Below, piece after piece: positions 18,892 to 27,817 of a stretch of 60,795 nt of DNA. The notes beneath the pieces are model-generated. The model ran no database searches. It was given only the letters and a program-made list of their open reading frames with translations, and was not told where the DNA came from. Origin of the DNA: Chitinophagaceae bacterium (GTDB lineage Bacteria; Bacteroidota; Bacteroidia; Chitinophagales; UBA10324). The position numbers and the translations under genes were made by a program. Every line of letters starts with the position of its first letter. Position 1 is the first letter of the stretch. Where the stretch lies: contig CANJII010000021.1 of the NCBI GenBank assembly GCA_947474435.1, positions 1-60,795 on the forward strand, given 5' to 3'.

Positions 18892-19467
18892 TTAATATAG
18901 CAATTTAATATTTGATAGAAGAAGTTCCATGGTTAATAAATAATTTTCATTATTATCTTTTGCTACTATGGTAACAACTCTATTATTGATTATTAGAATA
19001 TTTACCATGTAGTAAACACTTTGTTTTTTATTCCTGTATTTCAAAAGAGCACTTTCTAATGAATAATTTTGAAGAAACTGTTTTTTGATTGATACTTTAT
19101 CAATAATTATTTTTTCAAATTCTTTTTGACCGATCATCTTTTCTGCAATATCGAGGGGCGAAAGTAGAGAAGGATCTAACTCTTCAGAAGATATATAGAA
19201 CAAAGGCAGGAAGTTTTTAGTATCGGGGATAATTGCGAAGGTTGAATCATGTGAAAATAAATATTCACTATTTACTGAAATGGTTTTGGCTGTATCTGAT
19301 TTTGCAATATTCAAAATAGTTGAAGCTGGTATTTGCATTTGTATAAATGAATTATTTACATCAAGGCAATTAAAATTAATGGTGATTTCCTGACTTAAAA
19401 TTTGATTTGCAAAAAATAATTTAATCAATAAAGTGAGTATGCAATATTTATTCAAAATAGAATTCAT
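18892..19467 (-). CDS. Secreted protein of unknown function
   Basis: A 191-residue protein with an N-terminal signal peptide (hydrophobic core about 8-20, cleavage likely near QILSQ). No domain is recognised. The mature part is short, hydrophilic and very rich in Asn, Ile and Lys, and its base composition is even more AT-rich than its neighbours. It has its own long AT-rich upstream region. It could be a recently formed or fast-evolving lineage-specific gene. Confidence 0.6.
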   Translation of the reverse strand: MNSILNKYCILTLLIKLFFANQILSQEITINFNCLDVNNSFIQMQIPASTILNIAKSDTAKTISVNSEYLFSHDSTFAIIPDTKNFLPLFYISSEELDPSLLSPLDIAEKMIGQKEFEKIIIDKVSIKKQFLQNYSLESALLKYRNKKQSVYYMVNILIINNRVVTIVAKDNNENYLLTMELLLSNIKLLY

Positions 19468-19639
19468 TTTAAACAGATTGATAATTTAATTTCATTTTAT
19501 TTCGATTATTACTTTAATCTTAATCAAGTCATTTTGAAAATTAGTATTTTATTTATTCAATTAAATTTGTTTTAAACCAACGGTAATAAATGAGTTTATC
19601 ATTTATGTTTTGAGTTAATTTTACTATTAAAAAAAATTG

Positions 19640-20035
19640 ATGAATACTGAAATAAAAGTCAGGCTGGATAAATATTTATGGTCTATCAGAATTTATAAAA
19701 CCCGTTCGCAAGCCGGCAATGCCATTGACTCGGGCAAAGTAAAAATGAACGGAAATTCATTGAAGGCTTCTCATATTGTAAAACCAGAAGAAGAATATTT
19801 TATCAATACAAAAGAAAAAAAATGGAAGATTAAAGTAATTGCCGTTCTGGAAAAACGAATGAAAGCAACAGATGTGGCACCATTCTATAAAGACCTTACA
19901 CCGCCCGAAGAAATCGAAAGAATAAAAATGAAGTCCTTGACATTTTATAATTCAGCTAATAAGTATGAGGATAAATCTGGTCGCCCTACCAAAAAAAACA
20001 GAAGGATGCTGGACGATATAATTGACCAGAATTGA
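19640..20035 (+). CDS. RNA-binding S4-domain protein (HslR-like)
   Basis: A 131-residue protein with an S4 domain at about 4-50 (VRLDKYLWSIRIYKTRSQAG, then SGKVKMNGN) and a basic tail (RPTKKNRRMLDD). This is the size and layout of Hsp15/HslR, which binds stalled 50S subunits carrying peptidyl-tRNA. I take the ATG at 19640; the TTG just before it is an unlikely start. It ends at a strong bidirectional hairpin. Confidence 0.88.
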   Translation: MNTEIKVRLDKYLWSIRIYKTRSQAGNAIDSGKVKMNGNSLKASHIVKPEEEYFINTKEKKWKIKVIAVLEKRMKATDVAPFYKDLTPPEEIERIKMKSLTFYNSANKYEDKSGRPTKKNRRMLDDIIDQN

Positions 20036-20054
20036 ATTCGAAAAACTAAAATTA

Positions 20055-20087
20055 AAAAGCGACTTCAGAATTGCTGAAGTCGCTTTT
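20055..20087. terminator. Bidirectional terminator
   Basis: Fourteen-base arms AAAAGCGACTTCAG and CTGAAGTCGCTTTT with a five-base loop, between the convergent S4 gene and the alpha/beta-hydrolase gene. Confidence 0.88.
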
Positions 20088-20134
20088 GTTTATTTAAAGC
20101 AGTACAACTATTTTTTATTCAAAAAAAAACAGAT

Positions 20135-20959
20135 TTATGCACCATGCGCATCTATAAATTTCTTGATGTGATCGAAGTAAACATTTTTATTGGTGGTGAA
20201 ATTTTCAGCACTCTCAACACCAGGCACTATATAAACTTCAGTATTTTTAGGATGTACTTTTTGTAAAAGTTTTGCTTCAACCGGTCCGAACACATCATCT
20301 GTTTCACCAACAATATACAGAATACCATAGAGGTGTGTTCCTTTATCCACCAAAGCATATTTAGGTTCCATAAATAATTTATCATAGACAAGGGGCATCA
20401 TAATCTGAACATTTAGCTTGTCGTACATTCTTGCTTTTGTTTCTTCAAAAGTTGAATAAGGAGCATCAGCAATAATGCGTTTTACTTCAATTCTGTTTGC
20501 GCCAATGGCCAACGAAAGTCCGGCGCCAATTCCAATTCCATACATATCCATCACAGTAGTATAATACTTGCGAGTGTATTCTACTACTCCAAGTACATCC
20601 TTGGTGAATTGCGGATAAATGAAAAAGTTTTTGTTGATTTCAAAATCATCACTCTTGCCAAATCCACGATAATCATAAGTAATTACATTGTACCCGACTG
20701 AAAGAAATTGTGCTACCAATTCAATGTTATCGGCCATGTTTCCATTTCCATCATCACTTATAATTATAAATTTCTTTGATTCGCTTGCAGGCTTAAAAAT
20801 CCAGGCTGCCAGTTTTACATCGTCGGTAGCTGAAATAATTACTTCTTTATAATCCATTCCGAAATCGCTTGGTTTTATTGCGTATTCGCGCGAAGGATTT
20901 AAGGCAAAAACATTTGTTGTTAATACAATGGCAAGAACCAGCGTTACAATTTTCTTCAT
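20135..20959 (-). CDS. Secreted alpha/beta-hydrolase-fold protein lacking the nucleophilic serine
   Basis: I use the ATG at 20959 (MKKIVTLVLAIV), which gives 274 residues with a clean Sec signal peptide ending near VFA. An upstream in-frame extension would place 24 non-signal residues first. The fold is that of alpha/beta-hydrolases of the dienelactone/serine-aminopeptidase type: an oxyanion loop FIIISDDGNGN, VITYDYRGFGKSDD, then the strand-turn-helix YGIGIGAGLSLAIG. In active members this last segment reads GxSxG; here the serine position is glycine (G-I-G-I-G). Acid (VGETDDVFGP) and C-terminal histidine positions remain. It may bind rather than cleave its ligand. Confidence 0.82.
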   Translation of the reverse strand: MKKIVTLVLAIVLTTNVFALNPSREYAIKPSDFGMDYKEVIISATDDVKLAAWIFKPASESKKFIIISDDGNGNMADNIELVAQFLSVGYNVITYDYRGFGKSDDFEINKNFFIYPQFTKDVLGVVEYTRKYYTTVMDMYGIGIGAGLSLAIGANRIEVKRIIADAPYSTFEETKARMYDKLNVQIMMPLVYDKLFMEPKYALVDKGTHLYGILYIVGETDDVFGPVEAKLLQKVHPKNTEVYIVPGVESAENFTTNKNVYFDHIKKFIDAHGA

Positions 20960-21047
20960 TTGAGTTTTAGTTTGTGAGAGCTCCAAAAATATAATTCCAC
21001 CAGTTATTGGCAAGCAGTAAGTTTTACACATTTTGTAAAAGGAAATA

Positions 21048-22382
21048 TCAGTAGGTAATTTCTTTATTCTTTAGCAGGAAATGAAATAGTTTATAGAGAA
21101 GAAATCCGAAAGCAAACACGAACAAACCGTATAGTGAACGAAGTGGATCATCTTTAATAACGCTGATGGTGACAAAACAAATAGTGATAATAAATACAAT
21201 TGGAAAAATTGAACTTCTTACTTTAAATCCTGTGTAATTGGTTTGTTGTTTTCTTCTTAAAATAAATAGGCAATACGCGGCAGTTGCCAATGAAATAGTA
21301 TCGGTGAACATTACATAACTTAAAAGTTTTTCAAAGGTTCCGAGTGCAAAAAACATAATGAGAATCAAAATGGTGAAAAGTGTGAGCGAAAATTCCTGCA
21401 CCTGTCGTTTTTGATTTATCTGTTTAAAAATTTTGGGGAGAATTTTATCATCAGCCATTGCATACCAGATTCGCGGATTGTACATCAATGCAGAATTTAA
21501 AAATCCGAGAACAGAAATAAAAATGGCAACCGAAGTAAATGCTGCTCCGGTTTTTCCCATCATTTGTTTTGCCAGGGCGGCGGCAACAAGTGGTGATGCT
21601 TTTACATTATCAAAACCAAGAACTAAAACATAACTGATATTAATGCTGATGTAAAGTATAAGTATGATTGCCATTGATAAAAAAATTGCTCGCGGAATAT
21701 TCCGCTGTGGCTCTTGAATGTCTTCGCCAAAGTTGATTGTGTTCTGATAGCCTCCATAAGTAAAGAAAACAGAAATTAAACCGGCACCAAATGCAAAAAA
21801 TAAATTGGTTGATGAACTTGTTTCCAAACTTGATGATAAATTAATTTCAGTTGCACTTAATTGAACAGCAAAAAACAGTGCAGTAGAAAAAAATAAAATC
21901 AGCACAATTTTTAATCCGCTTAAAACATTTTGAACCCCTGCACCCGATCGTATTCCTAACATGTTTATTCCATACAAAAGCAAAACAATTCCCACAACTA
22001 AAAATTGAATATTCATTTGCGAAAAAGGAGAGGGGAAAATTAGTGGGGCTAAATATTCAGCTCCGATTAATGCAACACTGGCCGCACTTGATGCATTGAT
22101 TATTACCAGCGACCAATTGAGCATAAATGCAAATGCAGGATTATAACAGAAAGAAAATATTTTATAAAAACCACCTGCAACCGGATAGCGCGCACCAATT
22201 TCTGCAAATGTTAATGCACCGAATACAGATATTACTGCACCAATAATCCACGCTGCAAAAAACAATTCTACTGTTCCGGATTTTTGTGCAACAATTTGTG
22301 GAGTACGGAATATTCCAATACCAATCACCATTGAAATGATGAGCATTGATAAATCAAAAAATCCTAAACGGGGTTTTATCAT
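21048..22382 (-). CDS. APC-superfamily amino-acid permease
   Basis: An inner-membrane transporter of 444 residues with about twelve helices. The first helix has the unwound substrate-binding motif MVIGIGIFRTPQIVA (about 18-32), typical of APC/LAT-type permeases. Further family marks are FFTYGGYQNTINFGEDIQEP and the NPRIWYAMADDKILPKIF loop. The substrate is not determined; polar amino acids are usual for this branch. Confidence 0.88.
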   Translation of the reverse strand: MIKPRLGFFDLSMLIISMVIGIGIFRTPQIVAQKSGTVELFFAAWIIGAVISVFGALTFAEIGARYPVAGGFYKIFSFCYNPAFAFMLNWSLVIINASSAASVALIGAEYLAPLIFPSPFSQMNIQFLVVGIVLLLYGINMLGIRSGAGVQNVLSGLKIVLILFFSTALFFAVQLSATEINLSSSLETSSSTNLFFAFGAGLISVFFTYGGYQNTINFGEDIQEPQRNIPRAIFLSMAIILILYISINISYVLVLGFDNVKASPLVAAALAKQMMGKTGAAFTSVAIFISVLGFLNSALMYNPRIWYAMADDKILPKIFKQINQKRQVQEFSLTLFTILILIMFFALGTFEKLLSYVMFTDTISLATAAYCLFILRRKQQTNYTGFKVRSSIFPIVFIITICFVTISVIKDDPLRSLYGLFVFAFGFLLYKLFHFLLKNKEITY

Positions 22383-22421
22383 TTGATGAAGATAAAAACC
22401 GAAACGAGAAAAAATATTATT

Positions 22422-22911
22422 TCATTTCAATGATTCAATAAAATTTTCAGGTTCATCCGGGGTAATCACAATTTATTTTCCGTTTATTTTTTCAATCACC
22501 ACATATTTTTTTCGCTGAGTGGCAAACCAAAGCAAGGTTCCGAATTTTGCATTTCGGTAATAACCGGTGTAACCCCAAAAACCACCATTGGCAAATGCTC
22601 TGAACACACCCGACATTTCATCTTTTGAAGCCATAGCACATTTTACAATTTCATTTCTTTTAATTTTAAAAGGATACCATGGACGGTTGATTGTAATATC
22701 ACTTTCAGTAACAGTATAATTCAATGGACCGAAAAGAAAAACAAGGATTAAGACCAGTAAGGAAACATAAAGTCCTATGGCAGATGCAGAAAAGGGGGTT
22801 GAAAAAAACGGCCTGAATTAAAGTTTTAAAATATCAAAAAATGATCAAGCCCAAAATTGCAGGAGAAGATAGTTTTGAAAAATTATCGAGTGATGCTTTA
22901 AATGTTTTCAT
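22422..22911 (-). pseudogene. Broken PH-domain membrane protein gene (three lesions)
   Basis: The remains of one gene can be followed through 490 bases. It starts at ATG 22911 (MKTFKASLDNFSKLSS), hits TGA at 22834-22836, resumes as YFKTLIQAVFF, changes frame in the T7 run near 22802-22808, and continues STPFSASAIGLYVSLLVLI into a transmembrane helix. A bacterial PH domain follows (TVTESDITINRPW; GGFWGYTGYYRN). TAA at 22473-22475 then cuts off IVITPDEPENFIESLK, which reads on in the same frame to a TGA at 22422. An 83-codon open frame (22473-22724, from a TTG) survives in the middle. I infer decay of a two-part PH-domain protein. Confidence 0.7.
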
Positions 22912-22938
22912 AAAGATGAAATGTAAATTAAAAAATAA

Positions 22939-24852
22939 TCACATTTCCTGCAAAGCCATTTTTGCTTTTTCGTTTTCAGGTTCAATAATAAGAACCTGTT
23001 GTATTATTTTTTTTGCCTCTGATTTTTTATCAGTTGAAATAAGTATGGCTGCTTTATTCATCAGCGCTTCAACATAATCAGGGTCGAGTGAAAGAGCATT
23101 ATTTACCAACTGTAATGAATATTTCCAATCAGCTCGCAGCATATAGATATATGCGAGATTGGATAAAGCAGGGGCATACTTGGGTTGCAACGAAATTATT
23201 TTTTCAAAAGAAGATTTTGCTTCATCCTGTTTTCCATTGGTAAGTTGCGATACCCCTAATTTGTTAATGAATTGTAATTCTTCCGGTTTTTGTTTAACAG
23301 CTTTCGTAAAAAATTCTTCCGCGGTTTTGCTTTGCTGCTTGTGAAGATAGGCTTCACCAATCCGGTAATTGGTCCACGCATCCAATGAATCGTTTGATGA
23401 AAATTTTTGCGCCAATATAATTTCTGAAACAAAATCGCGCTTCAGGAAATAATATTGAACGAATGTTTTCTTAAACAACAAAGTGTTTTTAACTTTTTCT
23501 TTCTGCAGAAAATAAAATGCTGAATCCAATAAAAAAGATTTTGAAGTGAATGATTCATACATCGCTAAATAGCCTTGTGCCATCAGTAGTGCTGAAGGGT
23601 TTTTAGTTGTCATGCATTCAAGTCCGATAAATCGTTTTATACTTTCCACTTCTGTTTTCTCAATAGGAATTTGAATACGATGGTCGTGAATTGTTACATG
23701 TGGAATATCCATGGTTGATGAAACCGGAAGGTGGCAATAAACACAATTATCACTTTGATCCATTCGTTTTGATAAATCTTCCGAACAAGTTTTTGCTGAA
23801 TTACCATGACAACTTTTGCAATCATCGTTAAATTTTTCCTGAGCAGTTACTTTAATACTTAGGTGCGGATTGTGGCAGGTAAGGCAGCTCATGGTTTTTG
23901 ATTCAATGAAGCATTTGCTCTGCTTCATTCTATCAGCATGTGAAGCCATAATGAAAGTTTCTTTACCGCCGGTATAGCGAGGCATAAAAACATTTTCAAT
24001 TTCATTTAAAAATAGTCCTGGTTTAAAATCAAAAAAAGATTTTCCTTCATTCAAAACACTGATACCTTGCAAATGACAACGCTGACATAATTCTGTTTGT
24101 AACTCTACTGAAAGTCTTCGTGGATTTACAATGGAGCGATCAGCTTCTTTTGAAGTATCAATTATAATCCCGGTGAGTTTTTCAGCTGCATGAATAGAAC
24201 CCGGTCCATGACAGCGCTCACATTCAAGCCCTGTTTTTACCGATTCAAATTTGTTTTCCGCAGTTAAATTAAAATCGGGATACATGTTATGACAGTTCAT
24301 GCACTCGGTAGTAATTGTTCGTGACCATCGGCTGTTTTCACCGTCCTCAAATCCGGGAGGCAAATCCCATATTCCTATTTGAGTATAAAAAGTTAATGGC
24401 GCCTGATAAAGATATCCATTTGAATTCCAGATGTGCGAGTTAGTATGTTGGCCGCTGCCCACTATGAAATCTATTGTTTCAACTCTCTTATAAATGGTGT
24501 CGTTTCCTTTCAGGCGGAATTCTAAAATGTAAAGCGCTGAATCTTTCCAGAAAGGTTGGTAATAAAAGTTTTTGATTTTATCATAAACGATTGCATGCTT
24601 GTCAAATAAAGCCTTCGATTTTTGCCTGGTTGCATGATCCCAGCTTTCGCCCATACCTGTATGCATGAATGTTGAATGAATGGGGGAGTGGCACTGCTTG
24701 CAGGTGCTCATACCAACATAATGTGCCGAGTCGCTGTGATTTCGCCAGTAAAATTCTTTGTTTTCTTTTTTTAGAATTTGTCCACAATAAGAAAATAACG
24801 ATACCACAATTATTAAAAATAAAAAAATAGAGTAGCTGCGGTGAATGTGCAT
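22939..24852 (-). CDS. Multihaem c-type cytochrome lipoprotein with C-terminal TPRs
   Basis: A 637-residue protein whose N-terminal hydrophobic segment ends in FSYC, giving a likely lipobox cysteine at residue 23. Seven CxxCH haem-attachment sites follow in the first 400 residues: CKQCH, CMNCH, CERCH, CQRCH, CLTCH, CKSCH and CVYCH. The layout resembles the cytochrome c554/NrfA-like group (CHGPGSIHA, CHNPH). From about residue 480 there are at least three tetratricopeptide repeats (AWTNYRIGEAYLHKQQSKTA; APALSNLAYIYMLRADWKYS). It should be exported, haem-loaded in the periplasm and membrane-anchored. No catalytic partner or cytochrome maturation gene is adjacent, so its electron acceptor or substrate is unknown. 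Confidence 0.88.
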   Translation of the reverse strand: MHIHRSYSIFLFLIIVVSLFSYCGQILKKENKEFYWRNHSDSAHYVGMSTCKQCHSPIHSTFMHTGMGESWDHATRQKSKALFDKHAIVYDKIKNFYYQPFWKDSALYILEFRLKGNDTIYKRVETIDFIVGSGQHTNSHIWNSNGYLYQAPLTFYTQIGIWDLPPGFEDGENSRWSRTITTECMNCHNMYPDFNLTAENKFESVKTGLECERCHGPGSIHAAEKLTGIIIDTSKEADRSIVNPRRLSVELQTELCQRCHLQGISVLNEGKSFFDFKPGLFLNEIENVFMPRYTGGKETFIMASHADRMKQSKCFIESKTMSCLTCHNPHLSIKVTAQEKFNDDCKSCHGNSAKTCSEDLSKRMDQSDNCVYCHLPVSSTMDIPHVTIHDHRIQIPIEKTEVESIKRFIGLECMTTKNPSALLMAQGYLAMYESFTSKSFLLDSAFYFLQKEKVKNTLLFKKTFVQYYFLKRDFVSEIILAQKFSSNDSLDAWTNYRIGEAYLHKQQSKTAEEFFTKAVKQKPEELQFINKLGVSQLTNGKQDEAKSSFEKIISLQPKYAPALSNLAYIYMLRADWKYSLQLVNNALSLDPDYVEALMNKAAILISTDKKSEAKKIIQQVLIIEPENEKAKMALQEM

Positions 24853-24946
24853 TGCGGATGTTTACTTCTTTATAAATTATTTTGTAAAAACTGAACGAAG
24901 CAATTCAAATTTTATGATTCTGATTTAGCGATATTGATGAAATATT

Positions 24947-25423
24947 TCAAATGAATTCAAAAATAATTTCCGGTTCATGTTCTATTGGAAAATTACATGA
25001 GTTGGCTATAAAACATTTTTCATTTGCCTGATGATGCAGGTCTATTGCTTGTTGTGAGTTGCCGCCTTGTTTAATTGTTACACATGGATGCAATAAAACT
25101 TTTACAAATTTCCCCGGAGATGTTCCTCCTTCTTCCATAAACCCTTCAGGTAAATCTTTATAAGCAACGACTGTTATTCCTGCATCAGCACATAAATGCA
25201 GGTACCAAAGCATGTGGCACGATGCAATTGATGCAACCAATAATTCTTCAGGATTATAAAGTGAAGCATCACCTCTGAAAGCAGGATCAGAAGAAAGTTT
25301 TATGTTTTCAGTTTTATTATCAGCAGATAAATTATGATTTCGATTGTAAGCAGTATAACCTGAGGTGCCGGTTCCGAGATTTCCGGACCAGTTAATTGTG
25401 ACTTTATAATGATGTGTTTTCAT
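24947..25423 (-). CDS. OsmC/Ohr family peroxiredoxin-like protein
   Basis: A 158-residue cytosolic protein of the OsmC family, which reduces organic hydroperoxides with a pair of cysteines. The core ELLVASIASCHMLWYLHLC (about 60-78) carries the first cysteine, and the region before the C-terminus, HHQANEKCFIANSCNFPIE, carries further cysteines including the expected second one. Family length is normal. It lies eight bases downstream of the PspC-like gene and is probably co-transcribed. Confidence 0.87.
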   Translation of the reverse strand: MKTHHYKVTINWSGNLGTGTSGYTAYNRNHNLSADNKTENIKLSSDPAFRGDASLYNPEELLVASIASCHMLWYLHLCADAGITVVAYKDLPEGFMEEGGTSPGKFVKVLLHPCVTIKQGGNSQQAIDLHHQANEKCFIANSCNFPIEHEPEIIFEFI

Positions 25424-25430
25424 TCGACAA

Positions 25431-25646
25431 TTATTCCAAAGTAGGATTGCGATGAGAAGAAATATATTTTTTCAGGTTGAGCCAGAATGCCATTACCAGG
25501 TATACGATGAGCGGACTTGATACATTGATAAATGTGGTATAAATAAAATACAGCCGTACGGTTGAAGGGGCAATTCCTATAAGCTCACCAATATTGGAGC
25601 AAACACCAAATATTTTTTGTTCAATTAAAAATTTAATTCGTTCCAT
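25431..25646 (-). CDS. PspC-domain membrane protein
   Basis: A 71-residue protein with the PspC pattern: KIFGVCSNIGELIGIAPSTV at about 11-30, then VRLYFIYTTF and one transmembrane segment (SSPLIVYLVMAFWL). PspC proteins sense or respond to membrane stress, but short stand-alone copies such as this have no known regulator nearby. It is followed at once by the OsmC-type gene. Confidence 0.85.
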   Translation of the reverse strand: MERIKFLIEQKIFGVCSNIGELIGIAPSTVRLYFIYTTFINVSSPLIVYLVMAFWLNLKKYISSHRNPTLE

Positions 25647-25694
25647 GTTTCAAAAGTAAGTATTTGAAAATTCAAATAACAAATTCACTTTTCA

Positions 25695-26966
25695 CTATTG
25701 CTTAAGAATTGAATGTCCGATTGCACAATTCAAACACAATTTTTTGTCGCAATAAAATTTCCGAAGCTGAAGCAGCGCTTGTGAATCGAAGGCGGATTTG
25801 CTTTTTATTCTGGCTTCCTTCCAGTTCTTGATTATGAAATTATTTTCTGATGGAATTTCTTCCAACCAATTCATTGCTTTTGACTGAATGTTTTCGTCAC
25901 CTTTTTCTTTACCATATAAAAACACAATCGGAATTACTGTATTGATTAAAAGAAGGTTGATAAAACTTATACTCAATGATGTTTCGTGACTGGCTACTTT
26001 TTTATCAGGTAAATAATGTGTGCTCCAATATTCATTGCAATCTGATTGAAATAATTTTGCAAGGTCAGAAACTTTATTTGTTTCTAAAATCTTACTGAAC
26101 AGATGTGTTGACTGATGTACCAATCCTGCAAGTTGCACCAAACGGAGCGAAGGAAATGAGGCGGGTCTTATTCTTAATAATTTCCAATGGTATTTTTCAA
26201 CCGGAATGAGGTGATATTTATTTTGTTGGAATGAGAATTCACTCTTCAATTGTTGCATGTAGTCATCTTCAAAAGAATTATTCAACCAACCCGCACAACC
26301 AAGAAAAAGTGATTCGAGAATTAATTTGTTCTTTTTGTTTTTTGCTATAACCTGCAACGGCAATGATTCAGCAGTTAAATGAAAAGTGCCAGCGTTCAAT
26401 CTGGTGCCGAATGCGCGAGCAAGTAAATGATAGAAAGTTAATTCCCAATCGCCTTTGTTTTTATCCAGTAAAGCAGATGCAAATTTTGTTTTTTCTTCTA
26501 ATCGCTCAATCAAAACCCGTTGCAGCCATGTGTTGATTGTAATATCCATTACCGAGGAAATTAAATTTGAACATGGTATAGGTTGCGGTGACAATTGTAA
26601 ACTTTCATACCGCTGAAATAATTTTTTATCAAACAAGCCTTTCACTTCCATTGCCGGAAGTATTGATCCTTTTTTTGTTTTTACCTCCGCATTGTTTTCA
26701 TATACCACATGTAGAATTACATTTTCATAAGCTGCATCATGCTGGTGTTTGTGTTGATTCCATTCATTTGATTGAACATGAATTTCGATGTTCCCGGCCC
26801 AAGTGGTGTTTCCAATTCTGATTTTTGCATTTAAAAAATCAGGCCCTGAGTCGGAATTGTGTTCTCCGGGTTTTAAAACAGTAACTATTTCTCCATTGGT
26901 TGTACGCAGCTGTTGCATATCATACAATTTCATTTTCCATAAATAGTGAAGAAAAGATTCGGTCAT
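25695..26966 (-). CDS. DUF2851 family protein
   Basis: A 423-residue cytosolic protein of the DUF2851 family, found widely in Bacteroidota and of unknown activity. Family marks near the N-terminus are TESFLHYLWKMKLYD and GEHNSDSGPDFLNAKIRIG, followed by GNIEIHVQSNEWNQHKHQHD. This histidine- and acid-rich pattern recalls PD-(D/E)xK-like nucleases (inference only). A C-terminal CDKKLCLNCAIGHSIL has clustered cysteines that may bind metal. Confidence 0.85.
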   Translation of the reverse strand: MTESFLHYLWKMKLYDMQQLRTTNGEIVTVLKPGEHNSDSGPDFLNAKIRIGNTTWAGNIEIHVQSNEWNQHKHQHDAAYENVILHVVYENNAEVKTKKGSILPAMEVKGLFDKKLFQRYESLQLSPQPIPCSNLISSVMDITINTWLQRVLIERLEEKTKFASALLDKNKGDWELTFYHLLARAFGTRLNAGTFHLTAESLPLQVIAKNKKNKLILESLFLGCAGWLNNSFEDDYMQQLKSEFSFQQNKYHLIPVEKYHWKLLRIRPASFPSLRLVQLAGLVHQSTHLFSKILETNKVSDLAKLFQSDCNEYWSTHYLPDKKVASHETSLSISFINLLLINTVIPIVFLYGKEKGDENIQSKAMNWLEEIPSENNFIIKNWKEARIKSKSAFDSQALLQLRKFYCDKKLCLNCAIGHSILKQ

Positions 26967-27100
26967 TGTTTAAACTGGTAACAGCTTAATTTAAATTGCT
27001 TATTAAAAATATTTTCATAAATGTAAGTGAGGTCAAAGTATTTTAAGTTTCTTTTTTAAATCAATATTATTCATTTTTAATTTTTTAAAATAATATCGAA

Positions 27101-27727
27101 ATGACCTTACTGAAAAAATTTCAATACTGGAAGTTAAATAAGGGCAGAACAGAAGCTTTCAGCGATGGTGTTTTTGCTATCATTATCACGCTGCTTATTC
27201 TTGAAATTAAAATTCCGCACCTGACGAATAAAACAAGCAGCAATGAATTAATGTGGGCTTTAATAAATCTCGCTCCAAAGATTATGAGTTGGGCTGTTAG
27301 TTTTTTTTTCATTGCGGTTTTTTGGGTGCAGCACCACAACCTTTTCCGGTTAGCTGATAAAATTGATTATGCGTTTGTGTGGTTAAATAATTTCACCTTG
27401 CTTTTTATCTGTTTTGTTCCTTTTCCTACAGCAATTATGGGCGAATATCCCGAGAATAGAATGGCTGTTTTATTTTTTGGTGCTGTAGTGACTATAGCGT
27501 CTTTTTTGCAAACCTGCATGTATTATTATTTAACTAAGCATTACCTCGTTGCTGAGTATGATAAGGTTTCAGTCAGCAAAAATGTGCGACGGTCATTTAT
27601 GCTTGCACCGCTGCTGCTGATTATAGCCACAGGGGTTTCTTTCATACATATTTTGCTTCCGTACTTAATTTATGCAGTTGTTCCTTTTTTCTTTTTGCTT
27701 CCTTTTGATAAAGAGAAGGGGCAGTAA
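27101..27727 (+). CDS. TMEM175/DUF1211-type channel protein
   Basis: A 208-residue inner-membrane protein. The first helix carries the family hallmark RTEAFSDGVFAIIITLLILE (about 17-36), whose RxxxFSD forms the conserved core of bacterial TMEM175 potassium channels. Five further hydrophobic segments follow, including SWAVSFFFIAVFWVQHHNLF. Bacterial members have one such six-helix unit and assemble as tetramers. Transcribed alone upstream of pyk. Confidence 0.87.
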   Translation: MTLLKKFQYWKLNKGRTEAFSDGVFAIIITLLILEIKIPHLTNKTSSNELMWALINLAPKIMSWAVSFFFIAVFWVQHHNLFRLADKIDYAFVWLNNFTLLFICFVPFPTAIMGEYPENRMAVLFFGAVVTIASFLQTCMYYYLTKHYLVAEYDKVSVSKNVRRSFMLAPLLLIIATGVSFIHILLPYLIYAVVPFFFLLPFDKEKGQ

Positions 27728-27817
27728 AAAGTGGATTGGACATTTTGTTATGCAACGAATAAAAGTTAATTGCAAATTCAGATTTTGAATATGCATTTTT
27801 GATTTTTAATTATTTAA

